DNA from: Roseococcus thiosulfatophilus
GTDB taxonomy: Bacteria > Pseudomonadota > Alphaproteobacteria > Acetobacterales > Acetobacteraceae
NCBI RefSeq assembly: GCF_017311575.1
Contig: NZ_JAFFQY010000061.1
Location: forward strand, 124,001-188,000
DNA: 64,000 bases
Direction: 5' to 3'
A program made the translations under genes and the position numbers. The notes under the pieces are model-generated. The model saw only the letters and a program-made list of their open reading frames with translations, searched no databases and was not told the DNA's origin. How positions within the stretch are numbered: the stretch's first letter is position 1; the number at the start of each line of letters is the position of its first letter. Positions 31,162 to 39,941 of the stretch are shown one piece after another.

Positions 31162-31980
31162 TTGGCCCCCGAACGCCCCTCCCTCCGTCGCCGCCTTTTC
31201 GTGCAGCTCAGCCCGCGGCAATGGCCGGCCGAGGGCATGTCCCCGGCCAACAAGGCGATCGGCGCGCTGATCCTGTTCTCGGTGGCGGTCGCGACGCTGG
31301 AGAGCGAGATCACCATCTATGAGGGCAATGAGGCGATCTTCTCCTGGCTGGAAATCATCCTGGGCGGCATCTTCCTCGGGGAATATCTCACCCGCATCTG
31401 GGTGGCGCCGGAGGCCGACCCGGACGGCCCCGCCTGGCGGGCACGGCTGCGCTTCATCACCTCGCCCGCCGGCATCCTGGACCTGCTGGCGCTGAGCCCG
31501 CTGCTGCTGGAGGACATGGGGCCGCAGGCCTTCCTGCTGCGCCTGGCGCGCATGCTGCGCATCCTGCGCTTCGCGCGGCTTGGGCAGTTCTCCGGCGCCT
31601 TCGCCTTCCTGAAGGAGGCGATCGCCTCACGCCGGCACGAGCTGTTCCTGGGCCTCTGCGTGGCGAGCGGGCTGCTCGTGCTCTCGGCGACGCTGCTCTA
31701 CGTGGTGGAGGGCGATGCCCAGCCGGAGGCCTTCGGCTCCATTCCCAGGTCCATGTGGTGGGCCATCGCGACGCTCACCACGGTAGGCTACGGCGATGTG
31801 GCGCCCATCACCTGGCTGGGCCGTGTCTGCGCGGGCTTCATCGCGGCGCTGGGCATCGGGCTGATCGCCATTCCGACGGGCATCCTCGCCGCGGCCTTCA
31901 GCGACGCGGCGGAACAGCAGCGCATCCGCAAGGAGGCGGCGCGCAAGGCGCATGCGCACCGCCATGGGGAGCCGCACTGA
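31162..31980 (+). CDS. Voltage-gated-type potassium channel, six transmembrane helices
   Basis: 272 residues. The selectivity filter TLTTVGYGD lies between helices 5 and 6, near residue 210, after the pore helix SMWWAIAT. An S4-like segment with regularly spaced Arg (LLRLARMLRILRFARL) precedes it, and helices S1-S3 lie from about residue 35. The C-terminal tail is short and basic, with no RCK or cyclic-nucleotide domain. The start is TTG at 31162 with GGAAGG seven bases upstream; an internal Met (MSPANKAIG) is an alternative. Stand-alone gene. Confidence 0.88.
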   Translation: MAPERPSLRRRLFVQLSPRQWPAEGMSPANKAIGALILFSVAVATLESEITIYEGNEAIFSWLEIILGGIFLGEYLTRIWVAPEADPDGPAWRARLRFITSPAGILDLLALSPLLLEDMGPQAFLLRLARMLRILRFARLGQFSGAFAFLKEAIASRRHELFLGLCVASGLLVLSATLLYVVEGDAQPEAFGSIPRSMWWAIATLTTVGYGDVAPITWLGRVCAGFIAALGIGLIAIPTGILAAAFSDAAEQQRIRKEAARKAHAHRHGEPH

Positions 31981-32001
31981 GCCCCCCGGGCGCTGCTCCG
32001 C

Positions 32002-33330
32002 TTACGCGGCTTCCTTGTGGATCGCGTCGGCCAGCGTGCCGAAGATGCGGTCCACCTGCGGCTTCTCGATGATGAGCGGGGGCGAGAGGGCGATGATGTC
32101 GCCCGTCACCCGGATCAGCACGCCCTCGTCGAAGCAGCGGCGGAAGACGCGCATGGCGCGGTCGCCGGGCGCCCCTTCGCGCGGCGCCAGCTCCACCCCC
32201 GCGATCAGCCCGTGGTTGCGCGTGTCAATGACGTTGGGCGCGGAGCGCATGGCATGCGTCGCCTCTTCCCAATAACCCTCGATGGCGCGCACCCGGCCGG
32301 GCAAATCCTCGCGCACATGGATGTCGATGGCGGCGATGGCGGCGGCGGCCGCCAGCGGATGGCCCGAATAGGTGTAGCCGTGGAAGAACTCGATGCCCGC
32401 CTGGGTGCCGTCCACGATGGTCTGGTAGATCTCGTTGCGGACGGCCACCGCGCCCATGGGCACGGCGGCGTTGGTCAGGCCCTTGGCCATGGTCATGATG
32501 TCCGGCGTGACACCCAGGCGCTCGGCGCCGAAATGCGTGCCGATGCGGCCAAAGCCGGTGATGACCTCGTCGAAGATGAGCAGGATGCCATGCTTGTCGC
32601 AGAGCGCCCGCAGCCGCTCCAGATACCCCTTGGGCGGCACCAGCACGCCGGTGGAGCCCGCCACCGGCTCGACCATCACGGCCGCGATGGTGTCGCCATG
32701 CAGCGCCACCAGCGATTCCAGATGGTCCGCCAGATGGGCGCCGTGCTCGGGCTGGCCCTTGGCGAAGGCGTTCTGCGCCGGCAGATGGGTGTGCGGCAGG
32801 TGGTCCACGTAAGGCAGCATGGCGCCGAACTGCTTGCGGTTGGGGCCGATGCCGCCGACCGACATGCCGCCGAAGCCCACGCCGTGATAGCCGCGCTCGC
32901 GCCCCACCAGGCGCACCCGCTGCGCCTGGCCGCGCGCCCGCTGGTAGGCCAGCGCGATCTTGAGGGCCGTGTCGGCGCTCTCGCTGCCCGAATTGGTGAA
33001 GAAGACCCGGTCCAGCCCGTCCGGCGTCAGGTCCGCCACGCGCGCCGCCGCCTCGAAGGCGATGGGGTGGCCGAGCTGGAAGGTGGGCGCAAAGTCCAGG
33101 ATGGCGGCCTGCTTCTGGATGGCCTCCACGATCTCGCGCCGCCCATGGCCGGCATTGCAGCACCAGAGGCCCGCCGTGCCGTCCAGCACCTCGCGGCCCT
33201 CGGGCGTGTAGTAGTTCATGCCCTCCGCCCGGGCGAGCAGCCGCGGGGTGCCCTTGAAATACTTGTTGTCCGAGTAGGGCATCCAGAACGCGTCGAGGTT
33301 GTTCGGACGCGGGACCGAGATCTCGTTCAT
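32002..33330 (-). CDS. Class III omega-amino acid:pyruvate aminotransferase
   Basis: 442 residues. PLP enzyme of the beta-alanine/omega-amino acid:pyruvate transaminase type: N-terminal NNLDAFWMPYSDNKYFK, the substrate/phosphate region FFTNSGSESADTALK, the cofactor Asp in LLIFDEVITGFGR and the Schiff-base Lys in MTMAKGLTNAAVPMGA near residue 288. It passes the amino group of beta-alanine or similar omega-amines to pyruvate; the exact donor is not decided by sequence. AAGGAG lies upstream of the ATG at 33330. The methyltransferase gene lies 67 bases upstream on the same strand, across an inverted repeat. Confidence 0.9.
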   Translation of the reverse strand: MNEISVPRPNNLDAFWMPYSDNKYFKGTPRLLARAEGMNYYTPEGREVLDGTAGLWCCNAGHGRREIVEAIQKQAAILDFAPTFQLGHPIAFEAAARVADLTPDGLDRVFFTNSGSESADTALKIALAYQRARGQAQRVRLVGRERGYHGVGFGGMSVGGIGPNRKQFGAMLPYVDHLPHTHLPAQNAFAKGQPEHGAHLADHLESLVALHGDTIAAVMVEPVAGSTGVLVPPKGYLERLRALCDKHGILLIFDEVITGFGRIGTHFGAERLGVTPDIMTMAKGLTNAAVPMGAVAVRNEIYQTIVDGTQAGIEFFHGYTYSGHPLAAAAAIAAIDIHVREDLPGRVRAIEGYWEEATHAMRSAPNVIDTRNHGLIAGVELAPREGAPGDRAMRVFRRCFDEGVLIRVTGDIIALSPPLIIEKPQVDRIFGTLADAIHKEAA

Positions 33331-33355
33331 GGCAGGGGGCTCCTTCGCCGGTCAC

Positions 33356-33402
33356 GATAGGCCCTGTCGCGGCCCGCGTCAGGCCCCCGTCCGCGGCCTA
33401 TC
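33356..33402 (-). terminator. Nested inverted repeat between methyltransferase and aminotransferase genes
   Basis: Outer arms GATAGGCC (33356-33363) and GGCCTATC (33395-33402) enclose an imperfect GC-rich hairpin. The right arm contains the stop codon of the methyltransferase gene. It could end that transcript or lie in the leader of the aminotransferase gene; no U-run is present. Confidence 0.4.
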
Positions 33403-34219
33403 CGATGCGCGTGGCGCGCAGGGAAAGGGAAAGCGGCAGCCAGGCCTTGTCCGGCCAGCGCCAGAAGCCGTCGGGGCCGCGCGGCAGGCCGGGAAACAGC
33501 GCCCAGGGCAGGGCGTCATGCTCCTCGAAGCGGTCCAGGCGGAAGCCCGCCTCCAGCAGCGCGCCCAATATGTCCGAGAGCGGGTGCTGGAATTCGATGG
33601 TGCGGGAGTGGGAGAGGCGCGCCTCCGGGTCCGCATAGTCCTCGGTGCTGTCGAAGGGCAGCGGCGCGCGGGCGAAATAGGGGTAGGACCAGCGGGGGTG
33701 GCTGCCCTCCCACCCGTCGAAGACCAGGGCCGAGGGATGGGCGTCGGCAAAGGCCAGGCGGCCGCCCGGCCGCAGGAAATGCGCCATGCTGCGCCCCCAG
33801 GCCCGGACATCGGGCAGCCAGGTGATGGTGCCCCAGGAGGCGAAGGCCAGGTCGAAGCGCCCCGCCTCGGCGGGCAGGGTCTCGGCGCAGGCCTGGGCGT
33901 CGGACAGGGCGAAGCGGCAGGCGGAGGCGCCGCATTCCGCGGCAAGCGCGCGGGCCGCGTCGAGGGCGGCGGGGCTGAAATCCACGCCCAGCACCTCCAC
34001 AGCGCCGGCCTGGGCGATGGCGATGCTGTCATGGCCGATATGGCATTGCAGATGCGCCACCCTGAGCCCCGCCAACGGCCCCAGCACCCCCGTCACGATC
34101 GCGTCGAGCCGCCCCCGCCCGGCCCGGTGCGAGGTCAGGTCATAGCCACGCGGGCCGAGATGCACCCCGACCCTCTCATCCCAATTCGCGCGGTTCAGGC
34201 GCTGCCATTCCGTTTCCAT
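33398..34219 (-). CDS. Class I SAM-dependent methyltransferase
   Basis: 273 residues from METEWQRLNRANWDERV (ATG 34219). The SAM-binding motif I appears as VAHLQCHIGHDSIAIA, with the acidic motif II in VLGVDFSPAALD and motif IV in FDLAFASWGTITWLPD. HFLRPGGRLAFADAHP is motif VI. The N-terminal NRANWDERV is common in a group of uncharacterised small-molecule methyltransferases. Substrate unknown. Divergent from lutB across 73 bases. Confidence 0.85.
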   Translation of the reverse strand: METEWQRLNRANWDERVGVHLGPRGYDLTSHRAGRGRLDAIVTGVLGPLAGLRVAHLQCHIGHDSIAIAQAGAVEVLGVDFSPAALDAARALAAECGASACRFALSDAQACAETLPAEAGRFDLAFASWGTITWLPDVRAWGRSMAHFLRPGGRLAFADAHPSALVFDGWEGSHPRWSYPYFARAPLPFDSTEDYADPEARLSHSRTIEFQHPLSDILGALLEAGFRLDRFEEHDALPWALFPGLPRGPDGFWRWPDKAWLPLSLSLRATRIG

Positions 34220-34257
34220 GCGGCCCGGCTTAGCACCAGGGGGCCGCGCGCGCAGCA

Positions 34258-34286
34258 TTCCGGTCGCGGCGGGGCTGCGCTATGCT
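34258..34286 (+). promoter_or_regulatory. Candidate lutB promoter
   Basis: TTCCGG (34258-34263), a 17-base spacer and TATGCT (34281-34286). The -10-like box ends six bases before the lutB ATG at 34293, so transcription would begin at or next to the start codon. The match is partial and rests on position. Confidence 0.3.
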
Positions 34287-34292
34287 GGGGGC

Positions 34293-35714
34293 ATGCTCAC
34301 CACCTCCCCCGCCTTCAAGGACAATGCCGCGCGCGCCCTGGACGATGCCGGGCTGCAGAAGGCGCTGGGCAAGGCGAAGGGCGCCTTCCTGCAACGCCGC
34401 GCCGAGGCCGTCTCCCGCCTGCCGGAATTCGAGGCGCTGCGCGACATCGGCCGTGACATCAAGAACCACACGCTGGCGAACCTCGATTTCTACCTGGAAA
34501 CCTTCGCCGCCAATGTGGAGCGCGCGGGGGGGCATGTGCATTGGTGCTCCACCGCCGAGGAGGCGCGGGCCGCCGTGCTGGACATCTGCCGCAAGGCCGG
34601 CGCGCGCACCGTCACCAAGGGCAAGTCCATGATCTCCGAGGAGCTCGGGATCAACGACCACCTGGAGAAGCACGGGATCGAGCCCGTGGAGACGGACCTC
34701 GGCGAATACATCATCCAGCTGCGGCGCGAGACGCCGTCCCACATCATCGCGCCGGCCTTCCATTTGAACCGTGAGGATTGGGAGGCGGATTTCCGCCGCG
34801 CCCACACGGACCTCGACCCCGATCGCGTCTTCCACGAACGCCGCGACATCCTGACCGAGGCGCGCACCCGGCTGCGCCAGAAATTCCTGGCGGCCGATGT
34901 CGGCATCACCGGCGCCAACTTCTTGGTGGCCGAGACAGGCAGTTCCGTCATCGTCACCAATGAGGGCAATGGCGACCTGACCCAGACCCTGCCGCGCGTG
35001 CACATCGCCCTGGCCAGCATCGAGAAGGTGGTGCCCACGCTGGAGGATTGCGTGAGCCTGCTGCGCCTGCTCGCGCGTTCGGCCACGGGGCAGGATTTCT
35101 CCGTCTATACCACCTTCAGCACCGGCGCCCGGCGCGAGGCCGAAATTGACGGGCCGCAGGAATACCATGTGGTTCTGGTGGACAATGGCCGTTCCAGCAT
35201 GGTCGGCACCGAGTTCCAGGAGATGCTGCGCTGCATCCGCTGCGCCGCCTGCATGAACCACTGCCCCGTCTATGGCGCGGTGGGCGGGCACGCCTATGGC
35301 TGGGTCTATCCGGGGCCGATGGGCTCGGTGCTGACGCCCTCGCTGATCGGGGTGGAGAAGGCGGGGCACCTGCCGAATGCCAGCACCTTCTGCGGCAAGT
35401 GCGAGAGCGTCTGCCCCGTGAAGATCCCGCTGCCCAAGATGATGCGCCATTGGCGCGAGCGCGAGTTCGAGCGGCACCTCTCGCCGCAGGGGGTCCGCAG
35501 CGGGCTCGGCCTCTGGGCTTGGTTCGCGCAACGGCCGGGCGCCTACCGTTTCGCATCCCGGCTGGGCGTGGCGCTGATGGGGCTGCTGGGCCGCGGCAAG
35601 GGCGCGTTCAAGTCGCTGCCGCTGGCCGGCGGCTGGACGGCGGGGCGGGATTTGCCCGTGCCGCAGGGCGGCACTTTCATGGCGCAATACGCGAAGCGGA
35701 TGCGGAACCGATGA
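34293..35714 (+). CDS. lutB: L-lactate utilisation iron-sulfur protein LutB
   Basis: 473 residues. Subunit of the LutABC system that oxidises L-lactate to pyruvate. The N-terminal LUD-type domain is followed by two ferredoxin-type 4Fe-4S motifs, CIRCAACMNHCPVYG near residue 315 and CGKCESVCPVKIP near 368, and a C-terminal helical tail. The start at 34293 is set by a -10-like TATGCT just upstream and lacks a normal ribosome binding site. Its stop overlaps the lutC ATG. lutA, often the first gene of the set, is not beside it; the upstream neighbour is a divergent methyltransferase. Confidence 0.92.
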   Translation: MLTTSPAFKDNAARALDDAGLQKALGKAKGAFLQRRAEAVSRLPEFEALRDIGRDIKNHTLANLDFYLETFAANVERAGGHVHWCSTAEEARAAVLDICRKAGARTVTKGKSMISEELGINDHLEKHGIEPVETDLGEYIIQLRRETPSHIIAPAFHLNREDWEADFRRAHTDLDPDRVFHERRDILTEARTRLRQKFLAADVGITGANFLVAETGSSVIVTNEGNGDLTQTLPRVHIALASIEKVVPTLEDCVSLLRLLARSATGQDFSVYTTFSTGARREAEIDGPQEYHVVLVDNGRSSMVGTEFQEMLRCIRCAACMNHCPVYGAVGGHAYGWVYPGPMGSVLTPSLIGVEKAGHLPNASTFCGKCESVCPVKIPLPKMMRHWREREFERHLSPQGVRSGLGLWAWFAQRPGAYRFASRLGVALMGLLGRGKGAFKSLPLAGGWTAGRDLPVPQGGTFMAQYAKRMRNR

Positions 35715-36418
35715 GCAAGGACGCCATCCTCACCGCCATCCGGCGCGGCCTGCGCCGCGGCCCCCTGCCCGCCGACCAGCAGGCCATGCTGGGCGGGCGC
35801 TTGGCCACGCATCCGCGCCACCTCATCCCCGCGCGCTCCCGTGTGGCGCGGCCGGAGCAGGTGGCGCTGTTCATCCGCAATGTGGAAAAGGAGTTCGGCA
35901 CGGTGCGCCGCGTGGCCGACGCCGCCGAAATCCCCGCCGCCATCGCCGAATACCTGGCGGCCCAGAACCTGCCCCAGCGCATCGCCATCGCGCCGCATCC
36001 GGAATTGCAGGGGCTGGACTGGGCCTCGCGCCCCATGCTCCAGGTCGAGGCGCGGCGCGGCGACCCCGAGGATTCCGTCAGCCTCCAGCACGGCTTCGCC
36101 GGCATCGCGGAGACGGGCACGCTGATGCTGCCCTCCTCGCCCCAGCGCCCCACCACGCTGAACCTGCTGCCCGACACCGAGATGGTGTTCCTCCGCGCCA
36201 GCCGCATCGTGGGCGCCTATGAGGAGGCCTGGGACCTGCTGCGCGCCGAGAACCAGGACGCCCGCACCGGCGGCTTCATGCCCCGCAACGTGATGTTCGT
36301 GACCGGCCCCTCGCGCAGCGCCGACATCGAGCAGACGCTGGAACTGGGCGCGCATGGGCCGCGCCGGCTTCACATCCTGCTTCTGGATGACGAACGCGAG
36401 GCCGCGGCCCATGCTTGA
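35711..36418 (+). CDS. lutC: LutC, LUD-domain lactate utilisation protein
   Basis: 235 residues. LUD-domain (YkgG/LutC) protein that partners LutB. Characteristic stretches are QHGFAGIAETGTLML, PTTLNLLPDTEMVFLRASRI and the C-terminal VTGPSRSADIEQTLELGAHGP (quoted in parts). The ATG at 35711 overlaps the lutB stop (ATGA), so the two are coupled. The last 30 or so bases of the conserved end (GPRRLHILLLDD) are repeated just downstream at 36444-36477. Confidence 0.92.
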   Translation: MSKDAILTAIRRGLRRGPLPADQQAMLGGRLATHPRHLIPARSRVARPEQVALFIRNVEKEFGTVRRVADAAEIPAAIAEYLAAQNLPQRIAIAPHPELQGLDWASRPMLQVEARRGDPEDSVSLQHGFAGIAETGTLMLPSSPQRPTTLNLLPDTEMVFLRASRIVGAYEEAWDLLRAENQDARTGGFMPRNVMFVTGPSRSADIEQTLELGAHGPRRLHILLLDDEREAAAHA

Positions 36419-36477
36419 AGCTGAGGCCCGCTCCGCGGGCAGGGGGCCGCGCCGGCTTCACATCCTGCTTCTGGATG
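36356..36477 (+). repeat. 34-bp direct repeat of the lutC 3' end
   Basis: Bases 36356-36389, coding for GPRRLHILLLD of LutC, recur exactly at 36444-36477 in the gap before the Smr gene, 88 bases on. The offset is not a multiple of three, so the second copy is out of frame with lutC and appears untranslated. Similarity fades after the repeat. Confidence 0.85.
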
Positions 36478-36502
36478 CCGACCCCGCGTCCCTCCCCGCG
36501 TC

Positions 36503-37036
36503 GTGAAGCGCCGCCGCGGGCTCTCGCCCGAGGACCGCGCGGCCTGGGCGGCGGTGGCGCGCACCATCACCCCCCTGCCCGGCAAGGCGCTGGCCGAACC
36601 GGAAGCGCCCCCAGCCCCGCCCAGCGTCACCATCACGCCGCCGCCGCGCGCCCCGGCGCCGCCCGCGCCACCCCCGCCCCGCCGCCCGCCGCCCGAGCTG
36701 AATGTCGGCGTGCAGCCCGACGGGCTCGATGCGAAACGCTGGCGGGACCTGCGGCGCGGCACGCTGCGGCCCGAGCGCAAGCTGGACCTGCACGGCATGA
36801 CCGCCGAACGCGCCCACTCCGCCGTCCGCACCTTCCTGCGCGCCGCGCAGATGGATGGCGCGCGGGTGGTGTGCATCGTCACCGGCAAGGGCAGCAGCAC
36901 GGAGGGCGGGGTGCTGCGCCGCGAATTGCCGCATTGGCTGAATGCGCCCGATTTGCGCGCCGTCATCCTCGGCGCCGCCCACCCGCACCGGGCGAATGCG
37001 GGCGCGGTGCACCTGCTGCTGCGAAGGGCCAGGTGA
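36503..37036 (+). CDS. Smr/MutS2-C-terminal domain protein
   Basis: 177 residues. The N-terminus is basic (MKRRRGLSPEDRAAW), then a Pro-rich linker of about 40 residues, then a Smr domain: KLDLHGMTAERAH, VVCIVTGKGSSTEGGVLR and a C-terminal AGAVHLLLRR. Smr domains are nucleases or nicking enzymes acting on DNA or RNA (MutS2, SmrA/SmrB), the last being a ribosome-collision factor; which applies here is unknown. The start is GTG at 36503, and the gene follows lutC by 84 bases on the same strand. Confidence 0.85.
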   Translation: MKRRRGLSPEDRAAWAAVARTITPLPGKALAEPEAPPAPPSVTITPPPRAPAPPAPPPPRRPPPELNVGVQPDGLDAKRWRDLRRGTLRPERKLDLHGMTAERAHSAVRTFLRAAQMDGARVVCIVTGKGSSTEGGVLRRELPHWLNAPDLRAVILGAAHPHRANAGAVHLLLRRAR

Positions 37037-37134
37037 GCCAGGCTCCGTGCGAGCGGCGCGACAACACCGCGCACGCGCTGCCTTCCGAGCCTGCCGCTGC
37101 AAGCAGCGCGACCCGTGAGGCGTGGCACCTCCCT

Positions 37135-37249
37135 CCCAGGATGCGGCCGCAGGGCGGCCGCCGCGCCCAGACCCGCTGCTGCGCTGGGCGCCCCAGCGCG
37201 CGGCGCGCAAGCCCAGCGGCCGGAGGCCGCGCCCGGCGCCTGAGGGCGG
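37135..37249 (-). repeat. Single inverted copy of the GC-rich dispersed repeat
   Basis: Read on the minus strand from 37249, this matches the architecture of the 140-bp units at 51786-52160: CCCTCAGGCGCCGGGCGC first, then a GGCCTCCGGCC-type hairpin, GGCTTGCGCGCCGCGC, and GCGGCCGCCCTGCGGCCGCATCC (quoted in part). It fills most of the 217-base gap between the Smr gene and the XRE regulator; nothing else was seen there apart from the GGGCGGA site before ATG 37254. Confidence 0.6.
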
Positions 37250-37253
37250 AAAC

Positions 37254-37610
37254 ATGACCCCCTTCGGCCTGCGCCTGCGCGCGCTGCGCGACCAGCACGG
37301 CGTCACCCTCAGCGAATTGGCGGCGGCGGTGCATGTCTCGCCCGCCTATCTCTCCGCGCTGGAACACGGCAAGCGCGGCCGCCCCTCGGCGGGGCTGGTG
37401 CACCAGGTGAATGAGTTCTTCGGCCTGATCTGGGACGAGGCGGAGGAGCTGGTCCGCCTCGCGCGCATCTCCCACCCGCGGGTGGTGGTGGACACATCGG
37501 GCCTCAGCCCGCGCGCCACGGAGCTGGCGAACCAGTTGGCCCGCCGCATCCGCGACCTGCCGGAGGAGCGTGTGGAAGCCCTCCTCCAGGAGTTGAACAA
37601 GCCGGGCTAG
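37254..37610 (+). CDS. XRE-family helix-turn-helix regulator
   Basis: 118 residues. The N-terminal HTH is FGLRLRALRDQHGVTLSELA followed by HVSPAYLSALEHGKRGRPS, the classic XRE helix 2-helix 3 arrangement. The C-terminal half (VVVDTSGLSPRATELANQLA and a final helix) has no recognised ligand domain. Start ATG 37254 with GGGCGGA upstream. Its TAG stop shares CTAG (37607-37610) with the stop of the convergent malic enzyme gene. Targets unknown. Confidence 0.85.
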   Translation: MTPFGLRLRALRDQHGVTLSELAAAVHVSPAYLSALEHGKRGRPSAGLVHQVNEFFGLIWDEAEELVRLARISHPRVVVDTSGLSPRATELANQLARRIRDLPEERVEALLQELNKPG

Positions 37611-39901
37611 CGGCTGATGGCCTGGTAGGCCGCGAGTGCGGCCATATCCAGCAACTGGTTCACGCCCGAGCCGGTGGGCACGATCTGCGCCGGGTGCGAC
37701 AACCCCATCAGCACCGGGCCGATGGTGGAGGCGCTGGTCAAATGCGGCACCGCCTTGGTCAGGATATGCGCGGCGTGCAGGCCGGGCATCACCAGCACAT
37801 TGGCCGGCCCGGTCAGACGGCAGAAGGGATAGAGGCTGGCGCGGAGGTTCGCATCCAGCGCCACATCGGCCCCCATCTCGCCATCATATTCGAAGTCCAC
37901 GCCCTCCGCGTCCAGCAGCTTCACCGCGTCCCGGATGCTGCCCGGGATGCTGCCCTTCGGGTCGCCGAAGGTGGAGAAGGAGAGGAAGGCCACGCGCGGC
38001 ACCAGCCCCAGCCGCCGCGCCACCCCGGCCGAGCGCGTCGCGATGGCGGCCAGCGTGGCGGCATCGGGCCGTTCATGGATGGCGGTGTCCGCCACCAGCA
38101 CGGTGCCCGAGCGCCGCGCGATCATCATGGTCATGCCGAACAGCACGCCCTCCGCGTCCAGCGCCATCCGCACGCCTTCCAGCGCCACGGAATAGCTGCG
38201 CGTCTCGCCGGTGATCAGCGCGTCCGCATCGCCCATCCCCACCATGCAGGCGGCGAAGACGTTGCGGTCGTTGTTCACCAGGCGCTGGATGTCGCGGTAG
38301 AGGAAGCCGTCGCGCTGGCGCTTGGCGTAGAGCCAGTCGGCATAGCGCGAATTGGAGGAGGAGAGGCGCGCATTGTGCACCTCGATCCCTTCCGGCAGCC
38401 GCACGCCGATGCCGGCGACCGTCGCATGGATGCGTTCCTCGCGCCCCACCAGGATGGGGGTGCCGTAGCCCGCGTTCACGAACGCGATGGCGGCGCGGAT
38501 GACCGCCTCCTCCTCGCCCTCGGCGAAGACGACGCGGCGGGGGTTGGCGCGCACCTGCTCATGGATGGCTTCCAGCGCATTCGCGGCGGCGTCGAGGCGG
38601 TTGGTCAGTTCGCGCGCGTAGCGGGCCGGGTCCACCAGCGGCTTGCGCGCCATGCCCGAGCGCACGGCGGCATCGGCCACCGCCACCGGCACGCGGCTGA
38701 TCAGGCGCGGGTCGAAGGCATTGGGGATGATGTATTCCGGCCCGAAGACGAGGCGCTTGCCCGCGCCGGAGCGCGCCACCTCCTCCGGCACCGGCTCGCG
38801 CGCCAGCTCCGCCAGCGCCTGCGCGGCGGCCACCTTCATGGCGTCGTTGATGGTGCTGGCGCGCACGTCCAGCGCGCCACGGAAGATGAAGGGGAAGCCC
38901 AGGACATTATTGACCTGGTTGGGATAGTCCGACCTTCCCGTGGCGATGATGCAGTCCGGCCGGGCGGCCTTGGCTTCCTCGGGCGTGATCTCGGGGTCGG
39001 GATTGGCCATGGCGAAGATGATGGGCTTGTCGGCCATGGCCTGCATCATCTCGGCCGTCAGTGCGCCCTTCACCGAGAGGCCGAAGAACACGTCCGCCCC
39101 CTCCAGCGCCTGGGACAGGGTGCGGGCCTTGGTCTCGACCGCATGGGCCGACTTCCACTGGTTCATGCCCTCCGTGCGGCCGCGATAGAGCACGCCCTTG
39201 GTGTCGCACATGGTGATGTTCTCGGGCCGCATCCCCATCGCGCGCAGGAGTTCCGCGCAGGCGATGGAGGCAGCACCCGCGCCATTGATGACGAGGCGCG
39301 TGGTGGCGAGGTCACGGCCCGTCAGGTGCGCGGCATTGATCAGCCCCGCCGCGGCGACGATGGCGGTGCCATGCTGGTCGTCATGGAAGACGGGGATGTC
39401 CATCAACTCGCGCAGCCGCTGCTCGATGACGAAGCATTCGGGCGCCTTGATGTCTTCCAGGTTGATGCCGCCGAAGGAGGGGCCCAGGAAGCGCACGCAG
39501 TTCACGAACTCGTCCACATCCTCGGTGTCGAGGCAGAGGTCCATGCCGTCCACATCGGCGAAGCGCTTGAAGAGGGCCACCTTGCCCTCCATCACCGGCT
39601 TCGACGCCAGCGCGCCCAGATTGCCCAGGCCCAGCACCGCCGTGCCGTTGGACACCACGGCCACGAAATTGCCCTTGGAGGTGTAGTCATAAGCCAGGTT
39701 CGGGCTGCGGTGGATGTGCAGGCAGGGCTCGGCCACGCCGGGGCTGTAGGCCAGGCTGAGGTCCCGCGCCGTGACCAGCGGCTTGGTCAGGCGGGTTTCC
39801 AGCTTGCCCGGGCGCCCGGCGGCGTGCATGGCCAGCGCCTCCTCGCCCGTGACGCGCGCCGTGCGGGTGTCCTTGGGGGGTGTGGGGCGCGTGTCGGACA
39901 T
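37607..39901 (-). CDS. maeB: NADP-dependent malic enzyme with phosphotransacetylase-like domain
   Basis: 764 residues. Oxidative decarboxylation of malate to pyruvate. The malic domain comes first: AYSPGVAEPC, NGTAVLGLGNLGALASKPVMEGK, the metal site in VFHDDQHGTAIV and the Rossmann motif VINGAGAASIACAELL (longer stretches quoted in part). The C-terminal third, from about residue 430 (RVVFAEGEEEAVIRAA), is a phosphotransacetylase-like domain, as in E. coli MaeB, where it is regulatory. The start chosen is MSDTRPTPPK at 39901, with AAGGAA eight bases upstream; an ATG eleven codons earlier lacks a binding site. Divergent from mutS. Confidence 0.95.
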   Translation of the reverse strand: MSDTRPTPPKDTRTARVTGEEALAMHAAGRPGKLETRLTKPLVTARDLSLAYSPGVAEPCLHIHRSPNLAYDYTSKGNFVAVVSNGTAVLGLGNLGALASKPVMEGKVALFKRFADVDGMDLCLDTEDVDEFVNCVRFLGPSFGGINLEDIKAPECFVIEQRLRELMDIPVFHDDQHGTAIVAAAGLINAAHLTGRDLATTRLVINGAGAASIACAELLRAMGMRPENITMCDTKGVLYRGRTEGMNQWKSAHAVETKARTLSQALEGADVFFGLSVKGALTAEMMQAMADKPIIFAMANPDPEITPEEAKAARPDCIIATGRSDYPNQVNNVLGFPFIFRGALDVRASTINDAMKVAAAQALAELAREPVPEEVARSGAGKRLVFGPEYIIPNAFDPRLISRVPVAVADAAVRSGMARKPLVDPARYARELTNRLDAAANALEAIHEQVRANPRRVVFAEGEEEAVIRAAIAFVNAGYGTPILVGREERIHATVAGIGVRLPEGIEVHNARLSSSNSRYADWLYAKRQRDGFLYRDIQRLVNNDRNVFAACMVGMGDADALITGETRSYSVALEGVRMALDAEGVLFGMTMMIARRSGTVLVADTAIHERPDAATLAAIATRSAGVARRLGLVPRVAFLSFSTFGDPKGSIPGSIRDAVKLLDAEGVDFEYDGEMGADVALDANLRASLYPFCRLTGPANVLVMPGLHAAHILTKAVPHLTSASTIGPVLMGLSHPAQIVPTGSGVNQLLDMAALAAYQAISR

Positions 39902-39941
39902 GCGTTTCTGTTCCTTGGTCGGTCTGGTTGTCATTCTTGTA

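Noticed and set aside
36445-36510. The second 34-bp copy as a small gene
   Set aside because: The copy is out of frame with a start or binding site, and the frame that would continue it ends within a few codons.
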